From NCBI RefSeq assembly GCF_003719725.1, contig NZ_RIAX01000009.1:1-64000 (forward strand): DNA of 64,000 bases, read 5' to 3'. Under the pieces are notes generated by a model. That model was given only the letters and a program-made list of their open reading frames with translations. It made no database searches and was not told the origin of the DNA. The DNA comes from Planococcus salinus. Its GTDB lineage: Bacteria > Bacillota > Bacilli > Bacillales_A > Planococcaceae. A program made the position numbers and the translations under genes. Below, in pieces: positions 1-8,546 of the stretch (position 1 is its first letter; each line of letters begins with the position of its first letter).

Positions 1-336
1 TTTGACGCAATCAGCACCCGCGTGCCAGTGTATGCGTTCATCTTCCTTGTAGCGCTCGGCATCGATTACAATATAATTCTGGTATCGCGTTTTATCGAAG
101 AACGCAAGTCGCGCAAGGTCAAAGAGTCCCTGGAAATCGCTCTTACGAATACGGGCGGCGTGATATCTTCAGCCGGTATCATCCTTGCGGCGACTTTTGC
201 CGCGTTGACTACAATGCCGATTGCCGATCTATTCGTCTTCGGCTTCATGGTCTCCATCGGGATCCTGATCGATACGTTCCTTGTCCGCGGCATGCTGCTG
301 CCGGCATTGATACTGTTTTTTGAAAAAGATAAGTAA
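1..336 (+). CDS. MMPL/RND-family transporter, C-terminal fragment
   Basis: The reading frame is open from base 1, so only about 111 C-terminal residues are present. It reads as the end of an MMPL-type exporter: hydrophobic segments separated by a short cytoplasmic stretch rich in Arg, Lys and Glu. The fragment GIDYNIILVSRFIEE is the conserved G-[IV]-D-Y region found in a transmembrane helix of the MMPL permease domain. A GG-x-I-SSAG-like turn and a final helix running into a short charged tail (FFEKDK) follow. These proteins move lipids or hydrophobic drugs using the proton gradient. The two-component genes begin 66 bp downstream on the same strand, which suggests regulation of this exporter, but that link is inference. 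Confidence 0.85.
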   Translation, partial: FDAISTRVPVYAFIFLVALGIDYNIILVSRFIEERKSRKVKESLEIALTNTGGVISSAGIILAATFAALTTMPIADLFVFGFMVSIGILIDTFLVRGMLLPALILFFEKDK

Positions 337-402
337 ACCCTGCATACTGAAAGTAAGCGGAAGCCGTGCGAACCGGCTTCCAATTCTCAGGGAGGAATCT
401 GC

Positions 403-1074
403 ATGAAAATACTCGTCGTTGATGACGATCTCTATATTCAACAGCTGGTGGCAATCCATTTAGGCAATGAAGGCTATACCGTTTTCAAGGCAACAGACGC
501 AGAACAAGCATTGCTGCTGCTGGAAGAACAGCTTGTCGACCTGGCAATCGTCGATGTAATGATGCCAGGGATGGACGGTTTTGATCTGACCCGCATTCTG
601 ACACGTGACCTCAATATACCGGTAATCCTTCTGACAGCAAAAGGTCAGCTTGAAGACAAGGAAAAAGGGTTTTTATCAGGCTCCGAAGATTATGTGGTTA
701 AACCGTTCGAGCCGAAGGAATTGCTGTTTCGTGTCGCGGTGGTGCTGCGGCGCTCGGAACGGTCAGTCCAGGAAAATTTACAGGCGGGGAATGTGGCGAT
801 CAATCGCCGGAATTTTGAAGTGGCGATCGACGATGAAACCGTCATTTTGCCGTTGAAAGAATTTGAAATCCTGTCTCTTTTAGTGTCCCGCGCCAACCTG
901 GCCACTCCCCGCGGCCTGCTGTTTGAATATGTCTGGGGTGAAGAGCATGATGTCAGTGAAATGACATTGAACACACACATCAACCGTATTCGTGACCGGC
1001 TGAAACGTTACGGGGCCACTGTTGAAATTCACACGATGCGCGGCATCGGCTATAAACTTGAGGCGTTGAAATGA
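403..1074 (+). CDS. OmpR/PhoB-family response regulator
   Basis: This is a 223-residue protein with a receiver domain (residues about 1-115) and a C-terminal winged-helix DNA-binding domain (about 128-222). The acidic pocket (VDDD, residues 6-9), the phospho-acceptor Asp51 in VDVMMPG, a Thr in LLTAKG and a Lys in VVKPFEP are all present, so the receiver looks functional. The winged helix contains the usual recognition region (TLNTHINRIRDRL) and the terminal MRGIGYKLE. A GGAGG site sits about 7 nt before the ATG. Its stop overlaps the start of the downstream kinase by 4 nt (ATGA), so the two are translationally coupled partners. The regulated target is unknown; the adjacent MMPL exporter is the first candidate. 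Confidence 0.95.
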   Translation: MKILVVDDDLYIQQLVAIHLGNEGYTVFKATDAEQALLLLEEQLVDLAIVDVMMPGMDGFDLTRILTRDLNIPVILLTAKGQLEDKEKGFLSGSEDYVVKPFEPKELLFRVAVVLRRSERSVQENLQAGNVAINRRNFEVAIDDETVILPLKEFEILSLLVSRANLATPRGLLFEYVWGEEHDVSEMTLNTHINRIRDRLKRYGATVEIHTMRGIGYKLEALK

Positions 1075-2465
1075 AAACTCTGTACCGCCAATTCACCGTC
1101 GCCACGCTGTTCATCCTGGCCATCAGCATCTTGATCGGCTTTACCATCGCCAATATCTTCTATATCACTGTCACTAAAGAAGAGACGATCGAACAGAATG
1201 TCGGCATCGCTCAAGAAATCGTGGCAACTGTCCAAAATGTGCCTTATTCAGATGAAGGCTTTGATGGTTATATGCAGGCTGTCGCTAAACTCGGCTACCA
1301 GATTGCCCTCGTTGACAGTTCGGGCAACATGAAATTTTTCGGAGAACCGTTTGATGACACATCATTCCCCGATGAAGCCGAACGCGTCCTCACTGAAAAT
1401 GGCACCTATACCGGACTCGACAGTTTTACGGACCAGATTTTCATGATTGGCCATTTCACAAATGAATTGCATAATACAGTCGGTGTCCCTTTTGAGCGAA
1501 ACGGCGAAAACTATGGCTTATTCATCCGGCCCGATACCAAACTTCTGGGAACCGATATCCATTCAGTGCTGATCGGCTTTGTCGTGGCTATCGGACTTGT
1601 CAGCATCATCGGCATGATCTGGCTGGCGCGGCAATTGACGCGTCCAATCGTTCAGCTGACCGAAGCCACCAAACACATCGCGCGCGAAAACTATAATTAC
1701 CCGCTCGACATACAGCGCAATGATGAAATCGGCCAGCTGTCGGAGAGCTTCAATTTGATGCAGACACAGCTGAAGCAAAACGACCTGGCGCGTAAATCGT
1801 TCATCAGCAATGTCTCGCATGATTTCCAGTCGCCGCTCATGAACATCCAGGGCTATGCGGACCTCTTGAAGTCACCTGACCTGCCGGACGATGACAGACT
1901 TGCTTACACTTCAATCATCGATCAGGAAGCGAAACGGCTGTCGAGCCTGACGCGCCAGCTCCTGTTGCTGACGTCGCTCGACCAGGGCGCATACCCGATG
2001 AAGACAGAGGAATTTCAGCTCGATGAACAGCTGAAAGCTGTTGTCCGGAAATACCGATGGCGGCTTGAGGAGCAGGATATCCACCTTTCCTATTCCTTGG
2101 CGCCTGTCCTTTTCCGGGGCGACGCCGAACTGCTCGATAACGTCTGGGACAATCTGCTGACGAACGCCATTAAGTACAATAAACCCGATGGCAACATTGA
2201 AATCGCTCTGCAATCGCACGACGACAAGATCACCGTCTCTTTCAAAGACAGCGGCGCCGGTATTCCGGAACACGCCATTCCGCAGCTGTTCGACCGCTTT
2301 TACCGCGGTGATGCTGCACGCAAGAAGGATGGAACCGGACTCGGTCTGTCCATTGTCGAACAAATCATTACACTGCATCATGGACATATCGAAGTCAACA
2401 GTAATGTCGGCGAAGGCAGTGAGTTCATCCTCACTTTGCCGCATCCCGATATGATACAAACATAA
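1071..2465 (+). CDS. Sensor histidine kinase (HAMP, HisKA, HATPase_c)
   Basis: This is a 464-residue membrane kinase that pairs with the upstream regulator. An N-terminal transmembrane helix (about 9-34) is followed by an extracytoplasmic sensor region of about 125 residues and a second helix (about 164-186). Then come a HAMP segment, a dimerisation/phosphoacceptor helix with His250 in SNVSHDFQSPL, and the ATP-binding domain with N (LLTNAIKYN), G1 (DSGAGIP) and G2 (GTGLGLSI) boxes. All catalytic boxes are intact. The ATG overlaps the regulator stop. The sensor domain has no motif I recognise, so the signal is unknown. Confidence 0.95.
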   Translation: MKTLYRQFTVATLFILAISILIGFTIANIFYITVTKEETIEQNVGIAQEIVATVQNVPYSDEGFDGYMQAVAKLGYQIALVDSSGNMKFFGEPFDDTSFPDEAERVLTENGTYTGLDSFTDQIFMIGHFTNELHNTVGVPFERNGENYGLFIRPDTKLLGTDIHSVLIGFVVAIGLVSIIGMIWLARQLTRPIVQLTEATKHIARENYNYPLDIQRNDEIGQLSESFNLMQTQLKQNDLARKSFISNVSHDFQSPLMNIQGYADLLKSPDLPDDDRLAYTSIIDQEAKRLSSLTRQLLLLTSLDQGAYPMKTEEFQLDEQLKAVVRKYRWRLEEQDIHLSYSLAPVLFRGDAELLDNVWDNLLTNAIKYNKPDGNIEIALQSHDDKITVSFKDSGAGIPEHAIPQLFDRFYRGDAARKKDGTGLGLSIVEQIITLHHGHIEVNSNVGEGSEFILTLPHPDMIQT

Positions 2466-2482
2466 TTTGGAGGTTTTTATTT

Positions 2483-2872
2483 ATGGAAAAAGTTTGGAGC
2501 CTGCGGCTGATCCGCTTCTCGGCAATTTTCGGCTTTATCGGCACATACCTGGGTTCACATATGGCGGGCCAAATGGATTACGCACTGCGCCCGATTCACG
2601 CACATATATTACTTGTAGGTTGGTTGTCCGTTTTTGCCTGGGGCATTTTCTATCATGCCTACACGATCAAATACAAGAAACTCGTCACTGTTCACGGCAT
2701 TCTGGCGATGGTCGGCGCTGTTGGCCTGACCGGAGGCATGTGGCTGTATAACCTGAACCCTTTCAACTGGAACGACACCTTCGTCATGGTGCTGTTCATC
2801 GTCGGGGGCACCCTGCTGCTGCTCGCATTCCTGATGTTTGCAGTAATTACATTCTTGACGGAAAAAGAATAG
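2483..2872 (+). CDS. Small four-helix membrane protein
   Basis: This 129-residue protein has four predicted membrane helices (about 9-28, 43-61, 69-86 and 101-124). A His-containing helix start (PIHAHILLVGW) and a second His (FYHAYTI) recall the haem-copper oxidase subunit I-like membrane proteins found in Bacillales, but no function can be assigned from sequence alone. A GGAGG site lies upstream of the ATG, 17 nt after the kinase stop, so it is probably the last gene of the two-component operon. A strong terminator follows. Confidence 0.8.
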   Translation: MEKVWSLRLIRFSAIFGFIGTYLGSHMAGQMDYALRPIHAHILLVGWLSVFAWGIFYHAYTIKYKKLVTVHGILAMVGAVGLTGGMWLYNLNPFNWNDTFVMVLFIVGGTLLLLAFLMFAVITFLTEKE

Positions 2873-2880
2873 AACATGAA

Positions 2881-2926
2881 AAATCCAAGGTGAAAAGCGG
2901 TACTTTTCACCTTGGATTTTGTTTTT
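2881..2926 (+). terminator. Rho-independent terminator
   Basis: A 17-bp perfect inverted repeat (AAATCCAAGGTGAAAAG and its complement) is separated by 5 nt and followed by a T-rich run. It closes the operon that begins with the response regulator, or earlier. Confidence 0.9.
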
Positions 2927-3082
2927 AAAGCTATGGTGACGTCACTTGTTTTGCAGTTATAACGATGCGGTTCAAGCATTCTAACGGTTGAATTTCAGAA
3001 AGAGCTGATGGCCGTTTATCGAAGTGCGTAAATTTATTCTCCCAAAAAAAGCTTTCCAGTTTCCCGAAAAGCCTTTTCTTCT

Positions 3083-3769
3083 TTATTTCTGAAGCCGCTC
3101 CACGAATTCGTGCAGATACTCCAATGTATTGATGTTGCGGTTGCAGGTTTCATTGTCCTGGCAGACGTAGTTTCCGCGTTTGATGAAATGATCCTGGCTG
3201 GAACCTTTTGTTTTCGCAGTGAACATGCCAACTTCACTGTGGCGGTTGCAGATCGAACAGATGCCTTTTTTGGCACTGCGGGTAAAGCTCCCGTGAAGGC
3301 CTTCGAGACGGCCATCTTTTTCAATCACCAGGTACATCAAGGTGGAACTTTCAATCCAGCCAAGATACGAGCGTTTCTTGAAATCGACGGTTTCGAGTTT
3401 CGGGCCTTTCAGTTTTTTCGCTTTCGGGAATAGTTTTTTCAGCCCCTGGTCTGTCACGTTCCTGAACGGGATGACATAAGGCGTCAGTTGCTCCAAAAAC
3501 GCTTCCGCGTCGGCCGTTTCCTTGACAGTCGCGAGCGGATTAAGAACCGCTTTCTGTTCGTCGTCCAGTGACGGGAACAATTTGAAGACCTTCTCATGCG
3601 ACAGGTGGCGAAGGACGCTCAGCACTTCGGCATCGTTGCCGGTTGCCTGGCCATTCACCAGAATCTGCGCCTGGTCTTTGATGAAGTTGTATTGGTCGTT
3701 CCGGATGAACGCTTCCGGACGGTTGTCTGTGTTTCCGGTTTTATCGGTTGTTTCTTTCACATGTATCAT
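3083..3769 (-). CDS. FusB/FusC-type EF-G-binding protein
   Basis: This 228-residue protein matches the FusB family. An N-terminal helical domain is followed by a C-terminal treble-clef zinc finger; the visible ligands are CSICNRH and, about 30 residues on, the pair in VCQDNETC. Family members bind elongation factor G, free it from ribosomes stalled by fusidic acid and so protect translation; many chromosomal copies have no proven resistance role. I chose the ATG at 3769 because AAGGAG lies 8 nt before it. A GTG three codons upstream overlaps the SD itself. It is divergent from the XRE regulator gene. Confidence 0.85.
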   Translation of the reverse strand: MIHVKETTDKTGNTDNRPEAFIRNDQYNFIKDQAQILVNGQATGNDAEVLSVLRHLSHEKVFKLFPSLDDEQKAVLNPLATVKETADAEAFLEQLTPYVIPFRNVTDQGLKKLFPKAKKLKGPKLETVDFKKRSYLGWIESSTLMYLVIEKDGRLEGLHGSFTRSAKKGICSICNRHSEVGMFTAKTKGSSQDHFIKRGNYVCQDNETCNRNINTLEYLHEFVERLQK

Positions 3770-4101
3770 TGAAGCCACTCCTTATCAGTTGTTGGGTCGA
3801 GCTATAAGGAAGCCGTATACGGAGAATGACACATCCATGGGCGATTTAGTTGTTGCTTGATGCCCCATACAAAGGATCGCCGTTCTGTACCACAGGCTTT
3901 GCATGAGTTTTTCCTGACACTGGCAGTTGAAGTTGGATTGCCACCTGATATCACCCCTCTTACAGGTATTATAGTATATCATCAGAATCGTTTCGAATAT
4001 TTTTGTACAAACCGATTGGTCTGTCCGCGAACTCCACGGAGCGTTTGTTGAAGTTGTCTTCCCTATTCCTTAAGATGAAGGAAGTGCAGGAGGAGAAAAG
4101 A

Positions 4102-4686
4102 ATGGACAATCAGAAAGTTGGAGAATTAATCTATCGCTTGCGGAAAGAAAAAAGGGTCACGCAGAAGCAATTGGCCGATCAACTGAACATTTCGGATCGG
4201 ACGGTTTCAAAATGGGAACGCGGTTATGGCTGTCCGGATGTAGCATTGCTGCCGGGATTGTCTGCTGTACTCGGCGTCAATATCGAAAATATTCTGGACG
4301 GTGAATTGCCGTTGAATGACTTTATAGGAGGAAATATGAAAAAATCGAATTATTTTGTCTGTGCGTCGTGCAATAACATTGTACTGGCTACCGGAGACGT
4401 CACGCTGTCATGCTGCGGGAGAAAGCTGGAGCCGCTGGAAGCGAAGAAAGCAACAGATGAGGAAAAGCTGATCCTTACAGAAAGCGACCAGGAATGGTTT
4501 GTTTCGAGCGACCACCCGATGACAAAAGATCATTACATCTCGTTCCTGGCGTTTGCGACGGGTGACCAAATCCAATTGATCAAGCAGTTCCCGGAATGGG
4601 GATTACAAACCCGTATCCCGAAACGCAAACACGGCAAGTTGCTGTGGTATGATACGCGGTTTGGACTGTATTATCAGCTTGTGTAG
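4102..4686 (+). CDS. XRE-family HTH regulator with Cys-containing C-terminal domain
   Basis: This is a 194-residue protein. Residues about 6-62 form a Cro/CI-type helix-turn-helix (QKQLADQLNISDRTVSKWE is the recognition core). The C-terminal part has a Cys pair (VCASCNN) and a second pair (SCCG), suggesting a zinc-bound or redox-sensing domain before an all-beta tail. This fusion is common in Firmicutes transcription factors of unknown signal. The ATG follows AGGAGG by about 7 nt; an in-frame open stretch reaches back to about 4003 but has no better start. It faces away from the FusB gene and could regulate it. Confidence 0.85.
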   Translation: MDNQKVGELIYRLRKEKRVTQKQLADQLNISDRTVSKWERGYGCPDVALLPGLSAVLGVNIENILDGELPLNDFIGGNMKKSNYFVCASCNNIVLATGDVTLSCCGRKLEPLEAKKATDEEKLILTESDQEWFVSSDHPMTKDHYISFLAFATGDQIQLIKQFPEWGLQTRIPKRKHGKLLWYDTRFGLYYQLV

Positions 4687-4700
4687 AAGTCGGTTGAAAA

Positions 4701-4746
4701 GTAAAGCAGACAGTGTCTCAAAATTGTAAGTGCCTGCTTTTTGAAT
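4701..4746 (+). terminator. Weak terminator after the XRE gene
   Basis: The arms AAAGCAG and CTGCTTT flank an 18-24 nt loop and are followed by a T run. The stem is short and has one mismatch. Confidence 0.5.
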
Positions 4747-4754
4747 AGGAACGG

Positions 4755-4783
4755 TTGAATTTCTATCTGGCTGGGTATATGAT
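4755..4783 (+). promoter_or_regulatory. Sigma-A promoter for antitoxin RNA 1
   Basis: A TTGAAT box and a TATGAT box are separated by exactly 17 nt. Transcription would start near 4790 and run into the terminator hairpin at 4882-4920, giving a transcript of about 130 nt with no good ORF. Confidence 0.7.
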
Positions 4784-4789
4784 ATCTAT

Positions 4790-4920
4790 AAGAAAATAAA
4801 AACCGCCCGGTGCACCCAACACCAGACGGTCAGCAATCAATAGGTCCCTTCAAGGGAATCAGCAGCGAAATAGTAGTAGGGTAATCCGCCGAGTGGTCAA
4901 CTCAAGGGCGGATTATTTTT
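4790..4920 (+). ncRNA. Putative type I antitoxin RNA 1
   Basis: This RNA is inferred from a consensus promoter at 4755-4783 and a terminator (GTAATCCGCC ... GGCGGATTA plus eight T) ending near 4920. It would be antisense to the 3' end and 3'-UTR of the holin-like toxin mRNA on the minus strand, the same convergent 3'-overlap seen in txpA/ratA-type pairs. The overlapping part holds the toxin transcript's own terminator (about 4798-4830). There is no direct evidence of expression. Confidence 0.6.
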
Positions 4921-4996
4921 TTTGGTCCGATGACGCTACCGCAAGCACGAGGCCTGCAAATGTTACTGCAAACATCAATGCTTCATATACTGTCAT
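4913..4996 (-). CDS. Holin-like type I toxin peptide (27 aa)
   Basis: This short ORF encodes a 27-residue peptide beginning MTVYEALMFAVTF. A single membrane helix is followed by a polar tail ending in DQKK, which fits the putative holin-like toxin family. AAGGGGGTGG lies about 6 nt before the ATG. A 10-nt stretch just upstream of the gene (5033-5042) is perfectly complementary to one near its 3' end (4899-4908), allowing the long-range 5'-3' pairing that type I toxin mRNAs use to hide their start. Such peptides depolarise membranes when overproduced. The paired antisense RNA lies on the other strand. Confidence 0.8.
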   Translation of the reverse strand: MTVYEALMFAVTFAGLVLAVASSDQKK

Positions 4997-5486
4997 CTTT
5001 ACCACCCCCTTTCTATCGGAGGTGGCCAATCACCCTTGAGTTCCCTATTCAATTGCTTCCGATTATTTTAACATATGTGTGTCAGTAACTACAGCTAGTT
5101 CTAATTCTGCTTTTTCAAAACTAAATATGTTGAAGTAAAGAAATTAACTTTTATACATCGCTTTGGCATGAACCGGTGCTCCTGCATCGCTGCGCTGCAG
5201 TGACAGAGACAAGAGCACAAGGTTTTTGCGGAATATCGACAGGTAAAAATCATTGGTTCCGCTTATATAAATGAAAAATGGTTGTGTTTGGATAAAGAAA
5301 TGTCACATACGAAAATGGTTTTCTTCACCGCATTCGTCCTTTTAAATTTTCTGTTTTTTATCTATAGGCTGCTTGTAGTAAGCTATAAGAAGCAAAAGGA
5401 ACCCTTCCTTTCGCTTCTTCACTGTGAAACTTTTCGCTCCGTGTTCCGTAAGATGAAAGACAACGCATTCTCACCTAGGAGGACTT
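4997..5486. other. Intergenic region: toxin 1 leader and region before 5487
   Basis: The left part is the leader and promoter region of toxin 1. An inverted repeat with GTGCTC/GAGCAC arms lies at about 5177-5219. Short frames here lack a ribosome binding site and do not look coding. I see no other feature. Confidence 0.6.
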
Positions 5487-6656
5487 ATGGAACAACATCA
5501 GCTTATACATACTTACACAAAACCCCCACGGGAAACTTTTTGGCGAATTGCCTATATTGTGGCATTGCTCGTGGGTGCTCTCTTCGGAGCTTGGCTTGTC
5601 ACTGCTCCCATTTATTATTTTCTGAAATACCAAAATGAGTGGATCTTGATTTCATTCGTTTTCATTCCACTCGGGATATGGATTGTTTACCGGCTGGTTC
5701 GACATTTGCGGAAACTGATGTGGGAAGACAGCCATTTGTCTTCCTATACATTATATAACCATAAAATCCATGCGTCGGAATGGGTCGAACCTTACAGCAA
5801 GGCGCCGGTGGAGCGGGAAATTCCTCTCGCTGAAATCACGTCCGTCACCGCTTCGTTTTATGTCATCAGACAGACGATTCCACAACACGGCTTTAACAAT
5901 ACCGTCACCGAGACCGGACCGATTTTGTATATCCGCTATACGCGAAACAGTCAGGAGAACGTGCTGAATCTTCCTTTCCCGAACCATGGAGATGACAGCA
6001 TCAACGTGTGGCTCGGTTTTTTCAAAAAAGCCGGTATTCCGCTCCGCTTTACGGCCCACACTCTTTATCGCGCCGATACACAGTCGCTGACTGACGCACA
6101 GCGGCTGGAATATTTTGATGCAGGGAATGCAGTCATCGATTTTCCGTTCACGGGATCCTGGCTTGCCGATGAAGCAGCTGTCCGTCCAACATGGGAGGAA
6201 AAAGCAGAAGCGTTTATCGCCGAGGAAGAAGAAAGAAACCCCGAATTTAAAAAAGCCCGTCAAAAGCACACATACAAAACATGGATTCCGACGATCTGGC
6301 TGACTGCTATGGTAATCATGCTGTTGTCCTACGGCTACACGAAAATCGGCGGCAATCTGCCTCTGTCTCCCGGAAACATCCTGCCGGGCCTTGTGATTTT
6401 TACAATGGGTGGATTTTTGTTCTTCTTTTGCCTCCGCCACTACTTGCGCTGGCTGTATGTGTTCACTTACTGGGGAGCGGCTTTGATCATCGGCCTATGG
6501 ATCGCCGTCGCAACGGTGGAACAACCCCCGATCGAAGCCGAACTCGGCACCAGCATTTTTCTTGCTGCGATTGTTTATCCGCTGTTGATGTGGCTGCCGT
6601 TTGTGGCCGTCAAGAGGTGGTCAAAGAAAAAAAGCCGAGAAATTGTGTCGGTGTAA
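5487..6656 (+). CDS. Conserved membrane protein, unknown function
   Basis: This 389-residue protein has two N-terminal helices (about 22-43 and 54-70) and a cytoplasmic-looking domain of about 180 residues with mixed charge. Four further helices occupy about 267-380, and the tail is basic (KRWSKKKSR). The soluble middle could be a PH-like or beta-rich domain, since it lies between helices in the way bacterial PH proteins do. That is only a suggestion. TAGGAGG is placed about 6 nt before the ATG. I do not recognise the family. It stands alone, followed by a hairpin. Confidence 0.75.
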   Translation: MEQHQLIHTYTKPPRETFWRIAYIVALLVGALFGAWLVTAPIYYFLKYQNEWILISFVFIPLGIWIVYRLVRHLRKLMWEDSHLSSYTLYNHKIHASEWVEPYSKAPVEREIPLAEITSVTASFYVIRQTIPQHGFNNTVTETGPILYIRYTRNSQENVLNLPFPNHGDDSINVWLGFFKKAGIPLRFTAHTLYRADTQSLTDAQRLEYFDAGNAVIDFPFTGSWLADEAAVRPTWEEKAEAFIAEEEERNPEFKKARQKHTYKTWIPTIWLTAMVIMLLSYGYTKIGGNLPLSPGNILPGLVIFTMGGFLFFFCLRHYLRWLYVFTYWGAALIIGLWIAVATVEQPPIEAELGTSIFLAAIVYPLLMWLPFVAVKRWSKKKSREIVSV

Positions 6657-6660
6657 ACAA

Positions 6661-6714
6661 AACGCCGCTCTTGGAAGATTTGGTTCTTCCGGGTGCGGCG
6701 TTGGTTTGATTTTT
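6661..6714 (+). terminator. Terminator after the 5487 gene
   Basis: The arms ACGCCGC and GCGGCGT enclose an inner GGAAGA/TCTTCC stem, and a T-rich run follows. Confidence 0.6.
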
Positions 6715-6770
6715 TGCTATAATGAACACTACTACAGAGCGCCACTTTAACCTGAAAGGGGAACTAAAAC

Positions 6771-7367
6771 ATGGACACCAATGTTTTCGAACAGATGGCC
6801 AAAAGATACGATACGGAAGAACGAATCGAACTGGCGAAAGTGATAGCCAAAGAAGTAAAAATCGAATTGCGTAACAGTCAATCGAAATCGCTGATCGACT
6901 ATGGGAGTGGCACCGGTCTCGTCAGCCTTCAGCTATCAAACCTCGTGGACTCCATCCTGCTTATCGACTCCTCAAAACAAATGCTGGACGTCGCAGAAGC
7001 AAAAATTTCACGCCACGGAATCACCAACGCGAAAGTGCTTCAGGCAGATTTCACACAACAGACGCCTGAACTCCAAGCAGATATCGTCTTTATGTCTCTG
7101 GTCCTTCTTCATATTCCCGATACTGAAAACATTCTGCGGAACCTGTTCAGCCTTTTGAAAAACGGCGGCAAGCTCATTATCGTCGATTTTGACAAAAATG
7201 AGAAAATCAGTCATCCGAAAGTCCATAACGGTTTTTCGCACGGAGCATTGAAAAATACATTAACGGAAGTTGGGTTCAAATCGGTTGAAATCAGGACGTT
7301 CCACCATGGAAACCGGATTTTCATGAAACAGGACGCTTCGATGTTCATTGCCGGCAGCGTGAAGTGA
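6771..7367 (+). CDS. Class I SAM-dependent methyltransferase
   Basis: This 198-residue protein has a Rossmann methyltransferase fold. Motif I is LIDYGSGTGLVSL (residues about 42-54), an acidic residue ends strand 2 (LLIDSSKQML), motif II/III is VLQADFTQ, and motif IV is DIVFMSLVLLHI. The overall layout (about 200 residues, VFEQMAKRYD at the N-terminus) is that of the small Bacillales methyltransferases related to ubiE/Tam. Substrate specificity cannot be read from sequence. AAGGGG lies about 10 nt upstream of the ATG, and an extended -10 (TGCTATAAT) lies near 6714-6722, so it has its own promoter. Confidence 0.85.
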   Translation: MDTNVFEQMAKRYDTEERIELAKVIAKEVKIELRNSQSKSLIDYGSGTGLVSLQLSNLVDSILLIDSSKQMLDVAEAKISRHGITNAKVLQADFTQQTPELQADIVFMSLVLLHIPDTENILRNLFSLLKNGGKLIIVDFDKNEKISHPKVHNGFSHGALKNTLTEVGFKSVEIRTFHHGNRIFMKQDASMFIAGSVK

Positions 7368-7397
7368 TTTCTGCGCTTTCGCTTGGCATGCTAAGAA

Positions 7398-8177
7398 TCA
7401 GTTTCCGATCTTCAACGCCTGGTTTCTGTTCTGCAGCACAGCCAAAATACTCAATGCCGCAAGAAGGCTCGTTTTTGGATTGCTTGGCATCGGATTGTTT
7501 TCGACTTGCAGCTGCATCTTTCCGAAATCCCCTTCCGCTTCGATGGTATGGGTGTTCTGCTCAATGGCCGGATCGACAATGACGCGCACCTTCGTTCTCT
7601 CCACCCCAATTCCGGCAATCGCCAGCACCAGCGCCACATTGACATTCTTCGGAAACTGTTCGACGGCGTCATATGCGGAGCCATCAAATACCACCTGCTC
7701 TTCGTCCGATTCCATCCCAAGGGATGCGGGCGATTTCCTCGTCGTAATCTGGACCTGCTCCAGCCCGCCAGCCGCTTTCGCTGATTGCAATACGTCCAGT
7801 CCGCCGATCGCACCGGATGGCAGGAAAATGTGTGTGCCTGCAGCCTTTGCCAACGCTTTGACTTCCTCTAAAAACTCCACATCTTTAAAAACGCCGATGC
7901 TGCTGACAACGAGATCCTTTTGTTGGGCGACCACATCTTTCAGATAAAGTCCAGCCGCTTCCACAGTCGCTGCCTCCACGACGATATCGAGCGGCAACTT
8001 CAAAAACCCCTGAAGATCTGTGTAAAAGTCGACTTCGAATTGTTCGCTCAATCGATGCCCCACTTCCTGGTTGCGGCCGAAAATCGCTGTTACTTTGCCA
8101 TCGGCCAGGTTCTTGCTGTTCACCTGCTCCAATAAATACGCTGAGATATTGCCGGTTCCGATAATTCCGATGTTCAT
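7398..8177 (-). CDS. nadX: L-aspartate dehydrogenase (NadX-type)
   Basis: This 259-residue protein begins with an NAD(P)-binding Rossmann motif (GIIGTGNISAYL). It carries the family's middle segment IFLPSGAIGGLDVL and a conserved Lys/Asn-rich region (FPKNVNVALVLAIAGIG). The last part has NPMPSNPKTSLLAALS, typical of aspartate dehydrogenases and close relatives. The enzyme would convert L-aspartate to iminoaspartate, which can feed NAD synthesis. No nadA or nadC gene is adjacent, so the pathway role here is uncertain. The start at 8177 is set by GAGGAGGG 6 nt upstream; the open frame extends further without support. Confidence 0.85.
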   Translation of the reverse strand: MNIGIIGTGNISAYLLEQVNSKNLADGKVTAIFGRNQEVGHRLSEQFEVDFYTDLQGFLKLPLDIVVEAATVEAAGLYLKDVVAQQKDLVVSSIGVFKDVEFLEEVKALAKAAGTHIFLPSGAIGGLDVLQSAKAAGGLEQVQITTRKSPASLGMESDEEQVVFDGSAYDAVEQFPKNVNVALVLAIAGIGVERTKVRVIVDPAIEQNTHTIEAEGDFGKMQLQVENNPMPSNPKTSLLAALSILAVLQNRNQALKIGN

Positions 8178-8546
8178 GGATGCCCTCCTCACAAAGAATT
8201 TTTTTAATGAAGTGAAATGCAAATCACTCTTCCTGTGGTGCAAAATAATGTTCTGTTGCATACTTGAAAGATTTCATCAGGAAATCCCTTGCCGTCCTGC
8301 TGATCTCCGCTTTCGGGCTGATGATATCAAAGCCATGGTAAGCTTTGACAAAATCGCATTTACGCCGTTTCTTAAATTGTAAGCGAACCCCTGGCAATTA
8401 AACAGCGATAAAGTTTTCCGGCGTATAAACTTATGGAACCCTCGCATGCTGCAGATGACAGTTTGCTGATTAAAGCTCTCCATTTCGGGAAAACAGTTAA
8501 GGCAGCAGTTTTGAAACAAAGCACTTAATCAGAGGAGGAAAAATTC
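8178..8546. other. Divergent intergenic region (nadX / SDR)
   Basis: This is a 369-bp non-coding stretch between two divergent genes. It must hold both promoters. I see no repeat, riboswitch or convincing small ORF. Confidence 0.6.

Noticed and set aside
5160-5230. tRNA or rRNA gene
   Set aside because: The inverted repeats do not form a cloverleaf and no tRNA consensus boxes are present.
5282-5638. Possible 118-codon + strand ORF with a hydrophobic start
   Set aside because: No SD, and it overlaps a better-supported gene at 5487 in another frame; its second half is read-through of that gene.
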